Positions 7,846 through 15,520 of a DNA stretch of 64,000 nucleotides are shown here, piece after piece. Every line of letters starts with the position of its first letter. Position 1 is the first letter of the stretch. The notes under the pieces were generated by a model. That model did not search any database, was not told the origin of the DNA, and saw only the letters and a program-made list of their open reading frames with translations. This DNA is from Arthrobacter zhaoxinii. Lineage in GTDB: Bacteria > Actinomycetota > Actinomycetes > Actinomycetales > Micrococcaceae. The DNA lies in NCBI RefSeq assembly GCF_025244925.1, contig NZ_CP104275.1:310001-374000 (forward strand), in the 5' to 3' direction. Position numbers and translations under genes: made by a program.

Positions 7846-9456
7846 CTACTTGCGTCCTACGCCTACGAAGGAGACGCCGGTGGTGGGCAGCGGCTGGAAG
7901 CCGTCCAGTGCGTTGCTGTCCCAGGCGGTGGGCAGCTTGCGGTGGAACAGCGGATACAGCGGGGCTTCCTCGGAGACGATGTTGATGACCTCGGCGTGGA
8001 TGCCCTTGGCCTTGTCCGGATCCACCTTCACGGCCTGGTCCAGCTTGTCCTGCACGGTGGTGAATTCCGGTGTGGTGTTCCAGCCGGCGCGGGCCTCCAT
8101 CCAGGTGGCGCCGCGGTAGAACCAGCTGAGGAGGATGTCGCCGTCGTTGCCGAAGACCGAGGGGTCACCCGGCGCACAAAGCACATCGAAGTTCTTTCCG
8201 CCCACCTTTTCCGGAGCGTAGACCGCTGCGGACTGGAGGATTTCCAGGGTGGTGCTGACGCCGATGGCGTCCCAGTACTCCTTGATCAGGGGCACCACAC
8301 GGGTCACCCAGCCGGTGTCCGTGGAGGTGAGGGTGATGGTGATGTTCTCCATCCCCGCCTCCTTCAATAGGGACTTGGCCTTGGCGGCGTCGTACGCATA
8401 GACGGTGGATGCCTCGCTGTAGGAGGGGTGCCCCTCCTGGAAGTAGGACGAGGCGGCAGTGGCGTTGCCGAGCAGGGCCTTGCTGATGACGGCGTCGGTG
8501 TCGATGGCGTAGTGCAGTGCCTGGCGGACGCGCTTGTCCGGGAACTTGGCGCAGTTGAACATCAGGAACAGCAGGCCGAAAGACTGCACCGACTCGACGT
8601 CGACCTTGCTGGCGAGCTGGTCCACGTCCAGGTAGGGGACGTCCTCGATGGCCTGGGTGCGGGAGGGCACTGCGGCGACGCGGGCTGCCGGATCTGCCAG
8701 CAGCAGCCAGGTCATGTCCGCCACCCGGGCCGGATACTTGCCGTTGTAGTCATCAAACTTCTTGAAGACGATGCGGTCTTCCTTGACGGCGGAGACGAGG
8801 CTGTACGGACCGGAGCCGATCGGCTTGAGGTCGAAACCGGCGGCGTCTGCCTTGACTGCTGCTTCCGGGACGACCTTGATGACCGAGATGCGGTCGCTGA
8901 AGGCGGGGAACGGGTACTTCAGCTTGAACTGGACGGTGGAATCGTCCTTGGCGGTCACTGTGTCGATAAAGGGGATGAACCCGGCGAAGAGTGACTTGTT
9001 GGCCGGATCGAGGACGCGCTGGAAGGAGAAGGCGACGTCGGCGGTGGTCACCGGTTCCCCGTTGTGGAATTTCGCGCCGCTGCGCAGCTTCACCTCGTAC
9101 GTGGTGTCATCCACCATGACCGGTTCGGCGGCAGCCAGGGCGAGATACCGCTCCCGGGTGGCCGGATGAAGTTCCGTCAGCCCTTCGAAGATGTGCAGGT
9201 TGGCGGCCTGCGGAGTGGCACCCGTGGAAAGCATCGGGTCGAAGCCCGTGGAGAGCTGGTAGGAAATCCCGGCTTCGATGGAGCCGGTGCCTTCTGCGGC
9301 TGCCGTGCCGCCTCCGGTGGCCGGGCTTCCGCCCGGACTGCACGCAGAGATAGACCCTGCAAATGCTGCGGCGGCGCCCATCACGCCAGCCAGCTTGAGG
9401 AAGTTTCGCCGGCTTGAATCCTTCAGGAGCCCGCTACTTTCAAAAGTGTTGCTCAT
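7846..9456 (-). CDS. ABC transporter substrate-binding lipoprotein (SiaE-like, Tat signal)
   Basis: A 536-residue family 5 (oligopeptide-type) solute-binding protein. The N-terminus has a twin-arginine motif (SSRRNFLKL), a hydrophobic stretch and a lipobox (SISAC), so it should be exported folded by Tat and lipid-anchored outside the membrane. The body shows the SBP_bac_5 pattern, including HNGEPVTTADVAFSFQR and the RQALHYAIDTDAV region. ATG at 9456 is chosen over a GTG at 9468, which lies in the purine-rich ribosome site. The first gene of the operon; sialic acid is the inferred ligand because nanAKE follow. Confidence 0.9.
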   Translation of the reverse strand: MSNTFESSGLLKDSSRRNFLKLAGVMGAAAAFAGSISACSPGGSPATGGGTAAAEGTGSIEAGISYQLSTGFDPMLSTGATPQAANLHIFEGLTELHPATRERYLALAAAEPVMVDDTTYEVKLRSGAKFHNGEPVTTADVAFSFQRVLDPANKSLFAGFIPFIDTVTAKDDSTVQFKLKYPFPAFSDRISVIKVVPEAAVKADAAGFDLKPIGSGPYSLVSAVKEDRIVFKKFDDYNGKYPARVADMTWLLLADPAARVAAVPSRTQAIEDVPYLDVDQLASKVDVESVQSFGLLFLMFNCAKFPDKRVRQALHYAIDTDAVISKALLGNATAASSYFQEGHPSYSEASTVYAYDAAKAKSLLKEAGMENITITLTSTDTGWVTRVVPLIKEYWDAIGVSTTLEILQSAAVYAPEKVGGKNFDVLCAPGDPSVFGNDGDILLSWFYRGATWMEARAGWNTTPEFTTVQDKLDQAVKVDPDKAKGIHAEVINIVSEEAPLYPLFHRKLPTAWDSNALDGFQPLPTTGVSFVGVGRK

Positions 9457-9484
9457 CGTTGCGCCCACCCATCCATGTCACTTA

Positions 9485-9546
9485 TCGGACGTAGGATGTC
9501 CGACGGTTGTTCCAGAACTGTAAGGTTCATCACATCACGCCGTCAA
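9485..9546 (-). promoter_or_regulatory. sia/nan operon promoter with overlapping 19-bp operator
   Basis: On the minus strand, TTGACG (9546-9541) and TACAGT (9522-9517) are spaced 18 bases apart, giving a start near 9510. Just downstream lies a perfect dyad: TCGGAC (9485-9490), a seven-base spacer, and GTCCGA (9498-9503). The position suits repression by the divergent GntR-family protein. Promoter and dyad are seen in the sequence; the pairing with that regulator is inference. Confidence 0.7.
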
Positions 9547-9564
9547 GCGAGATCCGGGATGTCT

Positions 9565-9596
9565 TTTCCATAGATGGGACGTCCTATAACCTAGGA
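9565..9596 (+). promoter_or_regulatory. Probable nanR promoter region with dyads
   Basis: TTTCCA (9565-9570) and TAACCT (9587-9592), 16 bases apart, could serve as -35 and -10 for the regulator gene. Inside lie the palindrome GGACGTCC (9577-9584) and the inverted repeat TCCTA-TAACC-TAGGA (9582-9596), which share GGAC/GTCC and GGAT elements with the sia operator. Autoregulation is plausible. Confidence 0.45.
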
Positions 9597-9650
9597 TCGA
9601 GTTATCTTTCGCCCCGGCACCACCTTTCGAACAGTTCCAGGAGGATCTGA

Positions 9651-10388
9651 ATGAGCCTGCCCGATGCCTCACTGCCGCCGGCCCGGTTCAGTGCCCAGAA
9701 CCGTTCCCGCGCTCTGCAGGCCGACATCATGGAGTTGATCCTCGACCGCGACCTGAAGGCCGGCGATGCGTTGCCCACCGAGGGCGAACTCACCCTCGCG
9801 CTGGGTATCGGCAGGAACACCCTGCGGGAGGCGCTGAAGGTCCTCCAGGCCCTTGGGGTGATTGAAATCCGGCACGGGTTTGGGATGTTTGTGGCTCCGG
9901 CCAACTTCGATGCCCTGGCAGACGGGTTGACATTCCGCGGCAGGCTTTCCCTGCGCCACGAAGGCAAGGAGGCGCTGCAGCTGGTTGATGTCCGGCAGGC
10001 GCTGGAATCCGGCCTGATTGGTGAGGCGATGGACCTCTCGACGCCGGACCACTTGGCTGAGATCGAGGCCACTGTCCAGCAGATGGAGACCTTGGCAGCG
10101 GAAGGTGAAGTCTTCACCGAAGTTGACGAAGCTTTTCACTACCAGCTGTTTGAACCGCTGGGGAATGAGCTGCTCTCGAATCTGATGTCCGTTTTCTGGA
10201 AGGTGTACCGCAAGATCCATGCTGAGCTGGGCGGGGACCCGCTGATCAACCTGACGGAAACGGCGGCGGTTCACCGCGGGATTTTTGAAGCAGTCAAAGA
10301 CGGTGACAAGGAGCTGGCAGCGGAACGCCTGCGCAGGCATTTCGACGGGATCCGAGGCGAACTCGCCAAGCTGCAGGACGCCTCGTGA
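9651..10388 (+). CDS. nanR: GntR/FadR-family transcriptional regulator (NanR-like)
   Basis: A 245-residue regulator with an N-terminal winged helix (about 20-85; DIMELILDRDLKAGDALPTE, then GIGRNTLREALKVLQALGVI) and a C-terminal all-helical FCD ligand domain (EVDEAFHYQLFEP). The ribosome site AGGAGG sits six bases before the ATG. It is divergent from the sia/nan operon and co-directional with nagB and nagA, the arrangement of the NanR regulator in actinobacterial sialic acid clusters. It probably represses both units until a sialic acid or amino-sugar phosphate binds. The exact ligand cannot be read from sequence. Confidence 0.88.
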   Translation: MSLPDASLPPARFSAQNRSRALQADIMELILDRDLKAGDALPTEGELTLALGIGRNTLREALKVLQALGVIEIRHGFGMFVAPANFDALADGLTFRGRLSLRHEGKEALQLVDVRQALESGLIGEAMDLSTPDHLAEIEATVQQMETLAAEGEVFTEVDEAFHYQLFEPLGNELLSNLMSVFWKVYRKIHAELGGDPLINLTETAAVHRGIFEAVKDGDKELAAERLRRHFDGIRGELAKLQDAS

Positions 10389-11131
10389 TGGCCGGGTCCC
10401 TGCAGCGCTCTTCGATCCGGATGATCCGACGCGCCGACGCGGCCACCCTGGGACAGGCCGGAGCCGACCTTGTGCTCGAAACCCTCGCCGGGAGGCCGGC
10501 CCCGGTGATCGGCGTCGCCACCGGTTCGTCGCCGTCGCCCCTCTACAAGGAGCTCGCCGGCGGCACTGATGATTTCAGCAGCGTTACCTGGTTTGCCCTG
10601 GACGAATATGTGGGACTGGCTCGGGGCCACGCGCAGAGCTACGCCGAAGTGCTCCGTCGGGAAATCGTTGAACCGCTGGGGCTGGACCCCGCAACCATGC
10701 ATGTCCCCGACCCGCATTCGGAGAAGCTGGACGAGGCCGGCGCCCGCTATGAGCAGCGCATCGCCGCAGCAGGCGGCATTGACCTGCAGATCCTGGGCAT
10801 CGGCCGCAACGGCCACCTGGCCTTCAACGAGCCGGGAGCTGCGCTGGACTCGCGCACCCGACTGGAGACTCTCACCGAGGACACCCGCCGGGCCAACCAG
10901 CGGTTCTTTGATTCCCTCGAGGACGTACCCACGCACTGCCTCACCCAGGGGCTCGGCACCATCTTGGAAGCCCGGCAGCTGCTCCTGATTGCCAGGGGAC
11001 GGGAAAAGGCCGAAGCCCTGGCACGCGCCCTGACCGGCCCGGTGACACCGGAATGCCCGGCATCGGTGCTGCAGCTGCACGGCAACGTCACCGTCCTGGC
11101 GGACGACGCCGCGGCCTCCCTGCTGGCCTGA
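10388..11131 (+). CDS. nagB: Glucosamine-6-phosphate deaminase
   Basis: A 247-residue enzyme converting GlcN-6-P to fructose-6-P plus ammonia, the last step of the pathway. Family motifs are ATGSSPSPLY (phosphate), FALDEYVGL with the catalytic Asp, and GIGRNGHLAFNEPG with the catalytic His. Start choice is between GTG 10385 and the adjacent ATG 10388; both overlap the nanR stop (TGATG), so translation is coupled. Length is typical of the monomeric short form. The C-terminal allosteric extension of E. coli NagB is absent. Confidence 0.95.
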   Translation: MAGSLQRSSIRMIRRADAATLGQAGADLVLETLAGRPAPVIGVATGSSPSPLYKELAGGTDDFSSVTWFALDEYVGLARGHAQSYAEVLRREIVEPLGLDPATMHVPDPHSEKLDEAGARYEQRIAAAGGIDLQILGIGRNGHLAFNEPGAALDSRTRLETLTEDTRRANQRFFDSLEDVPTHCLTQGLGTILEARQLLLIARGREKAEALARALTGPVTPECPASVLQLHGNVTVLADDAAASLLA

Positions 11132-11141
11132 CGGACAGCCA

Positions 11142-12371
11142 ATGACCACATACGCCCCGGCGCCCGGAACTCCCCGTACCGTCCTGCGCGGGCGGGCTGT
11201 CCTCGGCACGGAAACCCTGGCGGATGCCACGGTTGCAGTGGAGGGCACGGTGCTCGCCTATGCGGGGCCGGGCACAGGATTCCAGCCCCGTCCCGGTGAC
11301 CGCTTTATTGACCTCGCGGCGGGGGAGGTGCTGGTGCCGGGTCTGATCGACCTGCACTGCCACGGAGCCCACGGGGTGGATTTCTCCAGCACCGAGGCGG
11401 AGGACGTCCGCGCTGGAATCACGGCGCTTTATGCCGGCGGCACCACCACCCTGCTGGCCAGCCTTGTCACTGCCGCACCGGACGCGCTGCTCCGGCAGCT
11501 CGGAGTACTCGCGGGCCTGGCAGAGGAGGGACTGCTGGCGGGACTGCATCTGGAAGGGCCTTTCCTGGCCGCAGCCCGCTGCGGCGCACAGGACCCCCAG
11601 TCGCTGCAGGATCCGGACGTGGTCCTGGCGGGCAGGTTTATCTCCGCCGCCCGCGGCCACCTGCGCACCATGACTTATGCCCCCGAGCTGGCCGGCGCTG
11701 ATCAGCTCGTGGACCTGCTGGCCGGCCACGGCGTGATTCCGTCACTGGGCCACACCGCCTGCTCGCCGATTCAGGCCGAACAGTCCCTCGCCCGTTCCCG
11801 GCGGATGCTCGCAGGCGCTGCAGCGTCTGCGGCCCGCCCGACGGTCACCCACATGTTCAACGCCATGGACCCGCTGCATCACCGGGCGCCGGGCGCGCTC
11901 GCCTCCTGCCTCCGGGCAGCGAAGGCGGGCGCCGCCGTCGTCGAACTTATTGCCGACAGCGTCCATCTGGATCCTGTGCTGGTGGCCACCATGTTCGAGC
12001 TCCTCGGAGCGGAGAACATAGCGCTGGTGACGGATTCCATGGCTGCGGCGGGGCTGCAGGACGGGCAGTACCGGCTTGGTCCTGCGGCAGTCACCGTGCG
12101 GCAGGGCACCGCACGGGTGACCGCCACTGGTGCGATTGCCGGCGGCACCGCGTCCATGCTGGAGCTGGTGCGGAACAGTGTGCGGGCCGGGGTGGACCTG
12201 CAGGACGCCGTCACCGCGGCCGCCCTGGTGCCGGCCCGGGTTCTCGGGATCGAACAGCAGGTCGGCCAGCTGGTGCAGGGTGCTGCCGCGGACCTGCTGG
12301 TTCTGGGTGCGGACCTTGAGCTCCACCGCGTCATGCGGCGGGGCCAATGGCTTTCGCCCGCGGAGACATAA
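11142..12371 (+). CDS. nagA: N-acetylglucosamine-6-phosphate deacetylase
   Basis: A 409-residue amidohydrolase removing acetate from GlcNAc-6-P. The metal-binding HCH is in LIDLHCHGAHG, the metal-ligand Glu in LHLEGPFL, further His residues in SLGHTA and THMFNAM, and the catalytic Asp in VTDSMAAAG. Genes nagB and nagA are ten bases apart and form one operon with nanR. It links sialic acid, chitin and peptidoglycan GlcNAc to glycolysis. Confidence 0.95.
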   Translation: MTTYAPAPGTPRTVLRGRAVLGTETLADATVAVEGTVLAYAGPGTGFQPRPGDRFIDLAAGEVLVPGLIDLHCHGAHGVDFSSTEAEDVRAGITALYAGGTTTLLASLVTAAPDALLRQLGVLAGLAEEGLLAGLHLEGPFLAAARCGAQDPQSLQDPDVVLAGRFISAARGHLRTMTYAPELAGADQLVDLLAGHGVIPSLGHTACSPIQAEQSLARSRRMLAGAAASAARPTVTHMFNAMDPLHHRAPGALASCLRAAKAGAAVVELIADSVHLDPVLVATMFELLGAENIALVTDSMAAAGLQDGQYRLGPAAVTVRQGTARVTATGAIAGGTASMLELVRNSVRAGVDLQDAVTAAALVPARVLGIEQQVGQLVQGAAADLLVLGADLELHRVMRRGQWLSPAET

Positions 12372-12483
12372 GGTCCGCACCTTGGCGGTCCGCCGGTGCT
12401 AAAAGTCAGCCTGCTGTCCTATAGGCTACCTACCGACCCGGCAAATCCGCCGCGGAACCAGCCAGCTTTATGGGGGAAGCAGC

Positions 12484-13050
12484 ATGACCGAGAACGTGGC
12501 GCAGGACGCCAACCAGAATCCTTACGCAGGCGCACAGCCGGCAGCACAGACTCCGGCGACGCCGGGAGCAGCTCCGGCCCGTCCGAAGACGGTGGAGATG
12601 GCCTTCTGGCTGCTGATGGCAGCAGTTGCGTTGGTGCTTATCCGGATTCCGGTGGGAATCATGGCCGTGAAGTCCGAGAAGCACAAGGAGGAAATTGCGT
12701 CGATCTTCGGTGAAGCCAACATCCCCTGGTGGTCCTCCGAGGAAATCTCCGGCTATGTGTCAGCGGGTATCTTTACCGGCATTATTCTCACGGGAATTGC
12801 ACTGCTGTCCCGGATGGGCTTTAGCTGGCCCCGGATAGTCCTTATCGTCGTCGTGATTCTCTCCGCGATGAACACGCGCGTGCAGTTCTTCGCAAGCGTC
12901 ATCACGGTCTACCCGGCAGCCTGGGTGACTTTGGTGTCCGTCCTGCTGTCGCTGGCCGCAACGGTGCTGCTGTTCCTGACGCCGTCGAACCACTACTTCA
13001 AGTCGATGGGGCAGTACCGCAAGGGCAAGAAGCAGCTCAGCAAGGCCTAG
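12484..13050 (+). CDS. Conserved membrane protein, four helices
   Basis: A 188-residue protein of unknown function. Residues 1-38 are Ala/Pro/Gln-rich and cytoplasmic-looking. Four hydrophobic helices follow (about 41-61, 92-112, 119-137, 144-165), with a Lys-rich C-terminus (GQYRKGKKQLSKA). The region between helices 1 and 2 contains a WW pair (NIPWWSSEE). GGGGGAAG lies seven bases before the ATG, and a TAGGCT -10 near 12422 gives a leader of about 55 bases. It resembles the small proline-rich-tail membrane proteins common in Arthrobacter; no function can be assigned. Confidence 0.75.
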   Translation: MTENVAQDANQNPYAGAQPAAQTPATPGAAPARPKTVEMAFWLLMAAVALVLIRIPVGIMAVKSEKHKEEIASIFGEANIPWWSSEEISGYVSAGIFTGIILTGIALLSRMGFSWPRIVLIVVVILSAMNTRVQFFASVITVYPAAWVTLVSVLLSLAATVLLFLTPSNHYFKSMGQYRKGKKQLSKA

Positions 13051-13125
13051 TCTCCACATCCGCAACCGGCGGCCGGCAGCCCTAGCGGCTGACCGGCCGC
13101 CGGTTTCGCGTCGTAGGCTGGAAAC

Positions 13126-13731
13126 ATGCGAAACGAAACCCTCTGGGAAGCGAAAAAGCGGCAGAATCCCGGACATTCCGCCTGGTACATCTCGCGGTTT
13201 GAAGCGATGCGGGAGCAGGGCCAGGACCTCGACGGCGAAGCCCGGCTGATCGACGCGATGCTGCCGCGCGGAGCCCGGATTCTCGACGCGGGCTGCGGTC
13301 CCGGCCGGGTGGGCGGGGAGCTCGCGCGCCGCAGCCACGCCGTCGTCGGCGTCGACGTCGATCCCGAACTGATCGACGCCGCCCGGCGGGACTTCCCGGA
13401 TCTGCAGTGGTTCGTGGGGGATCTGGCCGAGCTGGACCTGCCCGCTGCAGGTGTTCCCGAACCGTTCGACCTGATTGTCTGCGCCGGCAACGTGATGACC
13501 TTCCTGGCGCCGGGCACCGCCGTCGACGTCCTGACCCGAATGCGCGAGCACCTGGCAGCCGACGGCCGCGTGGTTATCGGGTTCGGCGGAAACCGCGGGT
13601 ACGCCTTCGAGTCCTTCATTGACGACGCCGCTGCGGCCGGGCTTGAGGTGCAGCAGCGGTTCTCCACGTGGGACCTGCGGCCGTTTACGCCCGAGTCGGA
13701 CTTCCTCGTGGCGGTGCTGGGCCGAGCCTAA
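13126..13731 (+). CDS. Class I SAM-dependent methyltransferase
   Basis: A 201-residue Rossmann-fold methyltransferase. Motif I is ILDAGCGPGRVG (about 50-61), followed by the acidic ribose-binding VVGVDVDPELI and the post-II segment LIVCAGNVMTFL. The methyl acceptor is unknown. A TAGGCT -10 box ends exactly six bases before the ATG and there is no ribosome site, so the mRNA is probably leaderless. It is a stand-alone gene. Confidence 0.85.
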   Translation: MRNETLWEAKKRQNPGHSAWYISRFEAMREQGQDLDGEARLIDAMLPRGARILDAGCGPGRVGGELARRSHAVVGVDVDPELIDAARRDFPDLQWFVGDLAELDLPAAGVPEPFDLIVCAGNVMTFLAPGTAVDVLTRMREHLAADGRVVIGFGGNRGYAFESFIDDAAAAGLEVQQRFSTWDLRPFTPESDFLVAVLGRA

Positions 13732-13817
13732 GACCCGTTCCGACCCCGGCGATGGACAATATGGTCCATTCGGGAGTCGGCGGGTAGTCGGCGGGGAGTC
13801 GGCGGGAAAGGCAGGGC

Positions 13818-14444
13818 ATGGTGAATCTGGAAGAGGATCCGCAGCGGGCGTCACAATTCTGCTTTGCGGCCCAGGCGCGTTTGATGCGGCGTACGGCAGA
13901 TCTAACCGACTCGGACGTCCTGGCGCCGAGCCGCTTGCCTGGCTGGACAGCGGGTCATGTCCTGACCCATCTGGCGCGGAACGCCGATGCCCACGCGCGC
14001 CGGCTGTCCGGCGCCCTCGAAGGGCACGATGTTCCGAGGTATCCCGGCGGATCCGAACAGCGCGCCCGGGAGATCGAGGAGGGGGCCGGCCGGGCTGCCG
14101 CAGAAACCATTGCTGACCTGAGCTCCAGCATCCTGCGCCTCGAAGAGATGCTGAATCTGGCCGATGCTGCAGGATGGCCCAACGGCCACCTCATCGGCGA
14201 CGATCACTATGGCGTGGCTGCCTGTCCGGCGCATCGGCTCCGCGAAGTCGAGATGCACCATGTGGACCTCGGGCTTGGCTATACACCTGCGGACTGGCCT
14301 GAGGAGTATGTCGCGTGGGACCTGCCGGTCCTGCTTGCCACCGTTCCGGAACGGCTTGGGTCCCCGAACGAGCAGCGCAGCTTCATGGCATGGCTGGCGG
14401 GCAGGGGGCCGCTGGCGCCGGAGACGAGGCTGGCGGACTGGTGA
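13818..14444 (+). CDS. Mycothiol-dependent maleylpyruvate isomerase family protein
   Basis: A 208-residue member of the DinB/MDMPI fold. Metal-site-like positions are seen in GWTAGHVLTHLARNADAHARR (about 39-59) and in REVEMHHVDLGLGY (about 137-150). True maleylpyruvate isomerase uses mycothiol to convert maleylpyruvate to fumarylpyruvate in gentisate breakdown. No gentisate genes are nearby, so this may be a paralogue with another mycothiol-dependent role. Mycothiol chemistry fits the actinobacterial host. Confidence 0.8.
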   Translation: MVNLEEDPQRASQFCFAAQARLMRRTADLTDSDVLAPSRLPGWTAGHVLTHLARNADAHARRLSGALEGHDVPRYPGGSEQRAREIEEGAGRAAAETIADLSSSILRLEEMLNLADAAGWPNGHLIGDDHYGVAACPAHRLREVEMHHVDLGLGYTPADWPEEYVAWDLPVLLATVPERLGSPNEQRSFMAWLAGRGPLAPETRLADW

Positions 14445-14483
14445 GCCGGGGCCGGAGCCGGCGTTGGGACCTAGGCGGCGGCG

Positions 14484-15065
14484 TTAAGCGGCGGCGTCCA
14501 TCGTGCGGAGGATGCGTGCCCGCAGTTCGTCCGGCCCGACATGCCGGCTGACCAGGGACAGAGCGGCAGGGTCGGCGCCGCGCAGGATCCCGAGCAGGAG
14601 ATGTTCGGTCCCGATGTAGCCGTCCTTCCGGGCCGTTGATTCGCGCAGGCTGTTGGTCAGCACGGCTTTCGCACCGCTGCTGAAGGGCAGGTGCCCGCCT
14701 TTGAGGGAGTCGAACAGGCGACGGCGCCGCGGGGCGGATCCGGCCGCCGCGTCCAGGGCGCCTTCGCCGAATTGTGCGTCGATGGCGCGTCGCACTTCGT
14801 CCAGGTCGATACCGACGGATTCCAAGGCGGCGGCGTCGTCGTACCCGGAGTCCGCGCCCATGGCGTGAAGGTCCGCGCGCAGCTGCGCCGAGGTCAGTCC
14901 GGACTCGGCCAGCACGGATGCCAGCAGGGGAGTGGTGGCTTCAGCGGTGGACACGGTGCTGAGGAGTAGATGCACCGGAAGGATCTGCGTCGCCTCCAGG
15001 GTTTGGGCTTCTTCCTGTGCGGAGATGACGCTTTGACGGGCTTGCTGTGTAAACCGTTCAAACAT
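14484..15065 (-). CDS. Clp N-terminal-domain protein without ATPase
   Basis: A 193-residue protein built from two Clp-N repeats: MFERFTQQARQSVISAQEEAQTLEA with HLLLST at the start, and the second GAKAVLTNSLRESTARKDGYIGTEHLLLGIL from about 130. It has no AAA+ module, so it resembles the substrate or adaptor-binding end of ClpC/ClpA standing alone. ATG 15065 is used because homology begins there. It lies four bases after the stop of a small HTH gene, and both share the operator at 15288-15334. A role as a Clp adaptor or stress sensor is inference. Confidence 0.85.
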   Translation of the reverse strand: MFERFTQQARQSVISAQEEAQTLEATQILPVHLLLSTVSTAEATTPLLASVLAESGLTSAQLRADLHAMGADSGYDDAAALESVGIDLDEVRRAIDAQFGEGALDAAAGSAPRRRRLFDSLKGGHLPFSSGAKAVLTNSLRESTARKDGYIGTEHLLLGILRGADPAALSLVSRHVGPDELRARILRTMDAAA

Positions 15066-15069
15066 GGCT

Positions 15070-15285
15070 CTACTTCGCTTTCCGGTTGTATTTCTGGTGC
15101 ACTGCCTGTTTGCTGATGCCGAGCTGGTCCGCGATCGCCTGCCAGGACCAGCCCTGCGCCCGGGCATTGGCGACCTGCACTGCCTCGAGCTGGTCGCGCA
15201 GCCTTCCGAGGGCGACGACGGCGCGCAGCCCAGTGGCCGGATCGGGACTCGCCGCTGCGGCGGCCAGGGGGGATTGGTCTTCCAT
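15070..15285 (-). CDS. Small helix-turn-helix regulator paired with Clp-N protein
   Basis: A 71-residue protein whose C-terminus is a clear HTH (GWSWQAIADQLGISKQAVHQKYNRKAK). ATG 15285 is preferred because a -10 box TAGATT ends seven bases before it and there is no ribosome site. It sits first in a two-gene operon with the Clp-N protein, an arrangement known in actinobacteria. The start codon is almost touched by a 20-bp palindrome, pointing to autorepression. Confidence 0.82.
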   Translation of the reverse strand: MEDQSPLAAAAASPDPATGLRAVVALGRLRDQLEAVQVANARAQGWSWQAIADQLGISKQAVHQKYNRKAK

Positions 15286-15287
15286 GT

Positions 15288-15334
15288 CCGTCAATCTAGG
15301 TTGACGGGCTGGGTGAGTCAAGAGGGGTTGACGG
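15288..15334 (-). promoter_or_regulatory. Leaderless promoter with tandem palindromic operator
   Basis: On the minus strand, -35 TTGACT (15321-15316) and -10 TAGATT (15298-15293) are 17 bases apart, with the start at about the ATG. A near-perfect 20-bp palindrome (15288-15307, arms CCGTCAA and TTGACGG, two mismatched positions) covers the -10. A looser copy lies at 15315-15334 over the -35. Two turns of spacing and promoter overlap are typical of a dimeric autorepressor. Confidence 0.65.
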
Positions 15335-15426
15335 TGTGTGTTGCCAGCGGGCGCTCGTTGGTGTTGTTTCGGCTCGTGCGGACCTGGCGGGTGTGCGTAA
15401 AAACCCCTGCATTGAAGGCAAGTAGT

Positions 15427-15478
15427 CAGGCCGAAAAGACGGGTATCTAAGGTTTTCCCGAGGTCCGTTTTCGGCCTG
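15427..15478. repeat. 11-bp inverted repeat upstream of the HNH gene
   Basis: Perfect arms CAGGCCGAAAA (15427-15437) and TTTTCGGCCTG (15468-15478) flank a 30-base centre, ending 42 bases before the HNH gene. On the plus strand the right arm is followed by TTTTG. It could be an operator, a terminator guarding the gene, or a recognition site of the endonuclease. No matching copy is seen 3' of the gene. Confidence 0.55.
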
Positions 15479-15520
15479 TTTTGAGGGCTGGAATGTCAGT
15501 GCCGGATGAAATCCTGAGGT

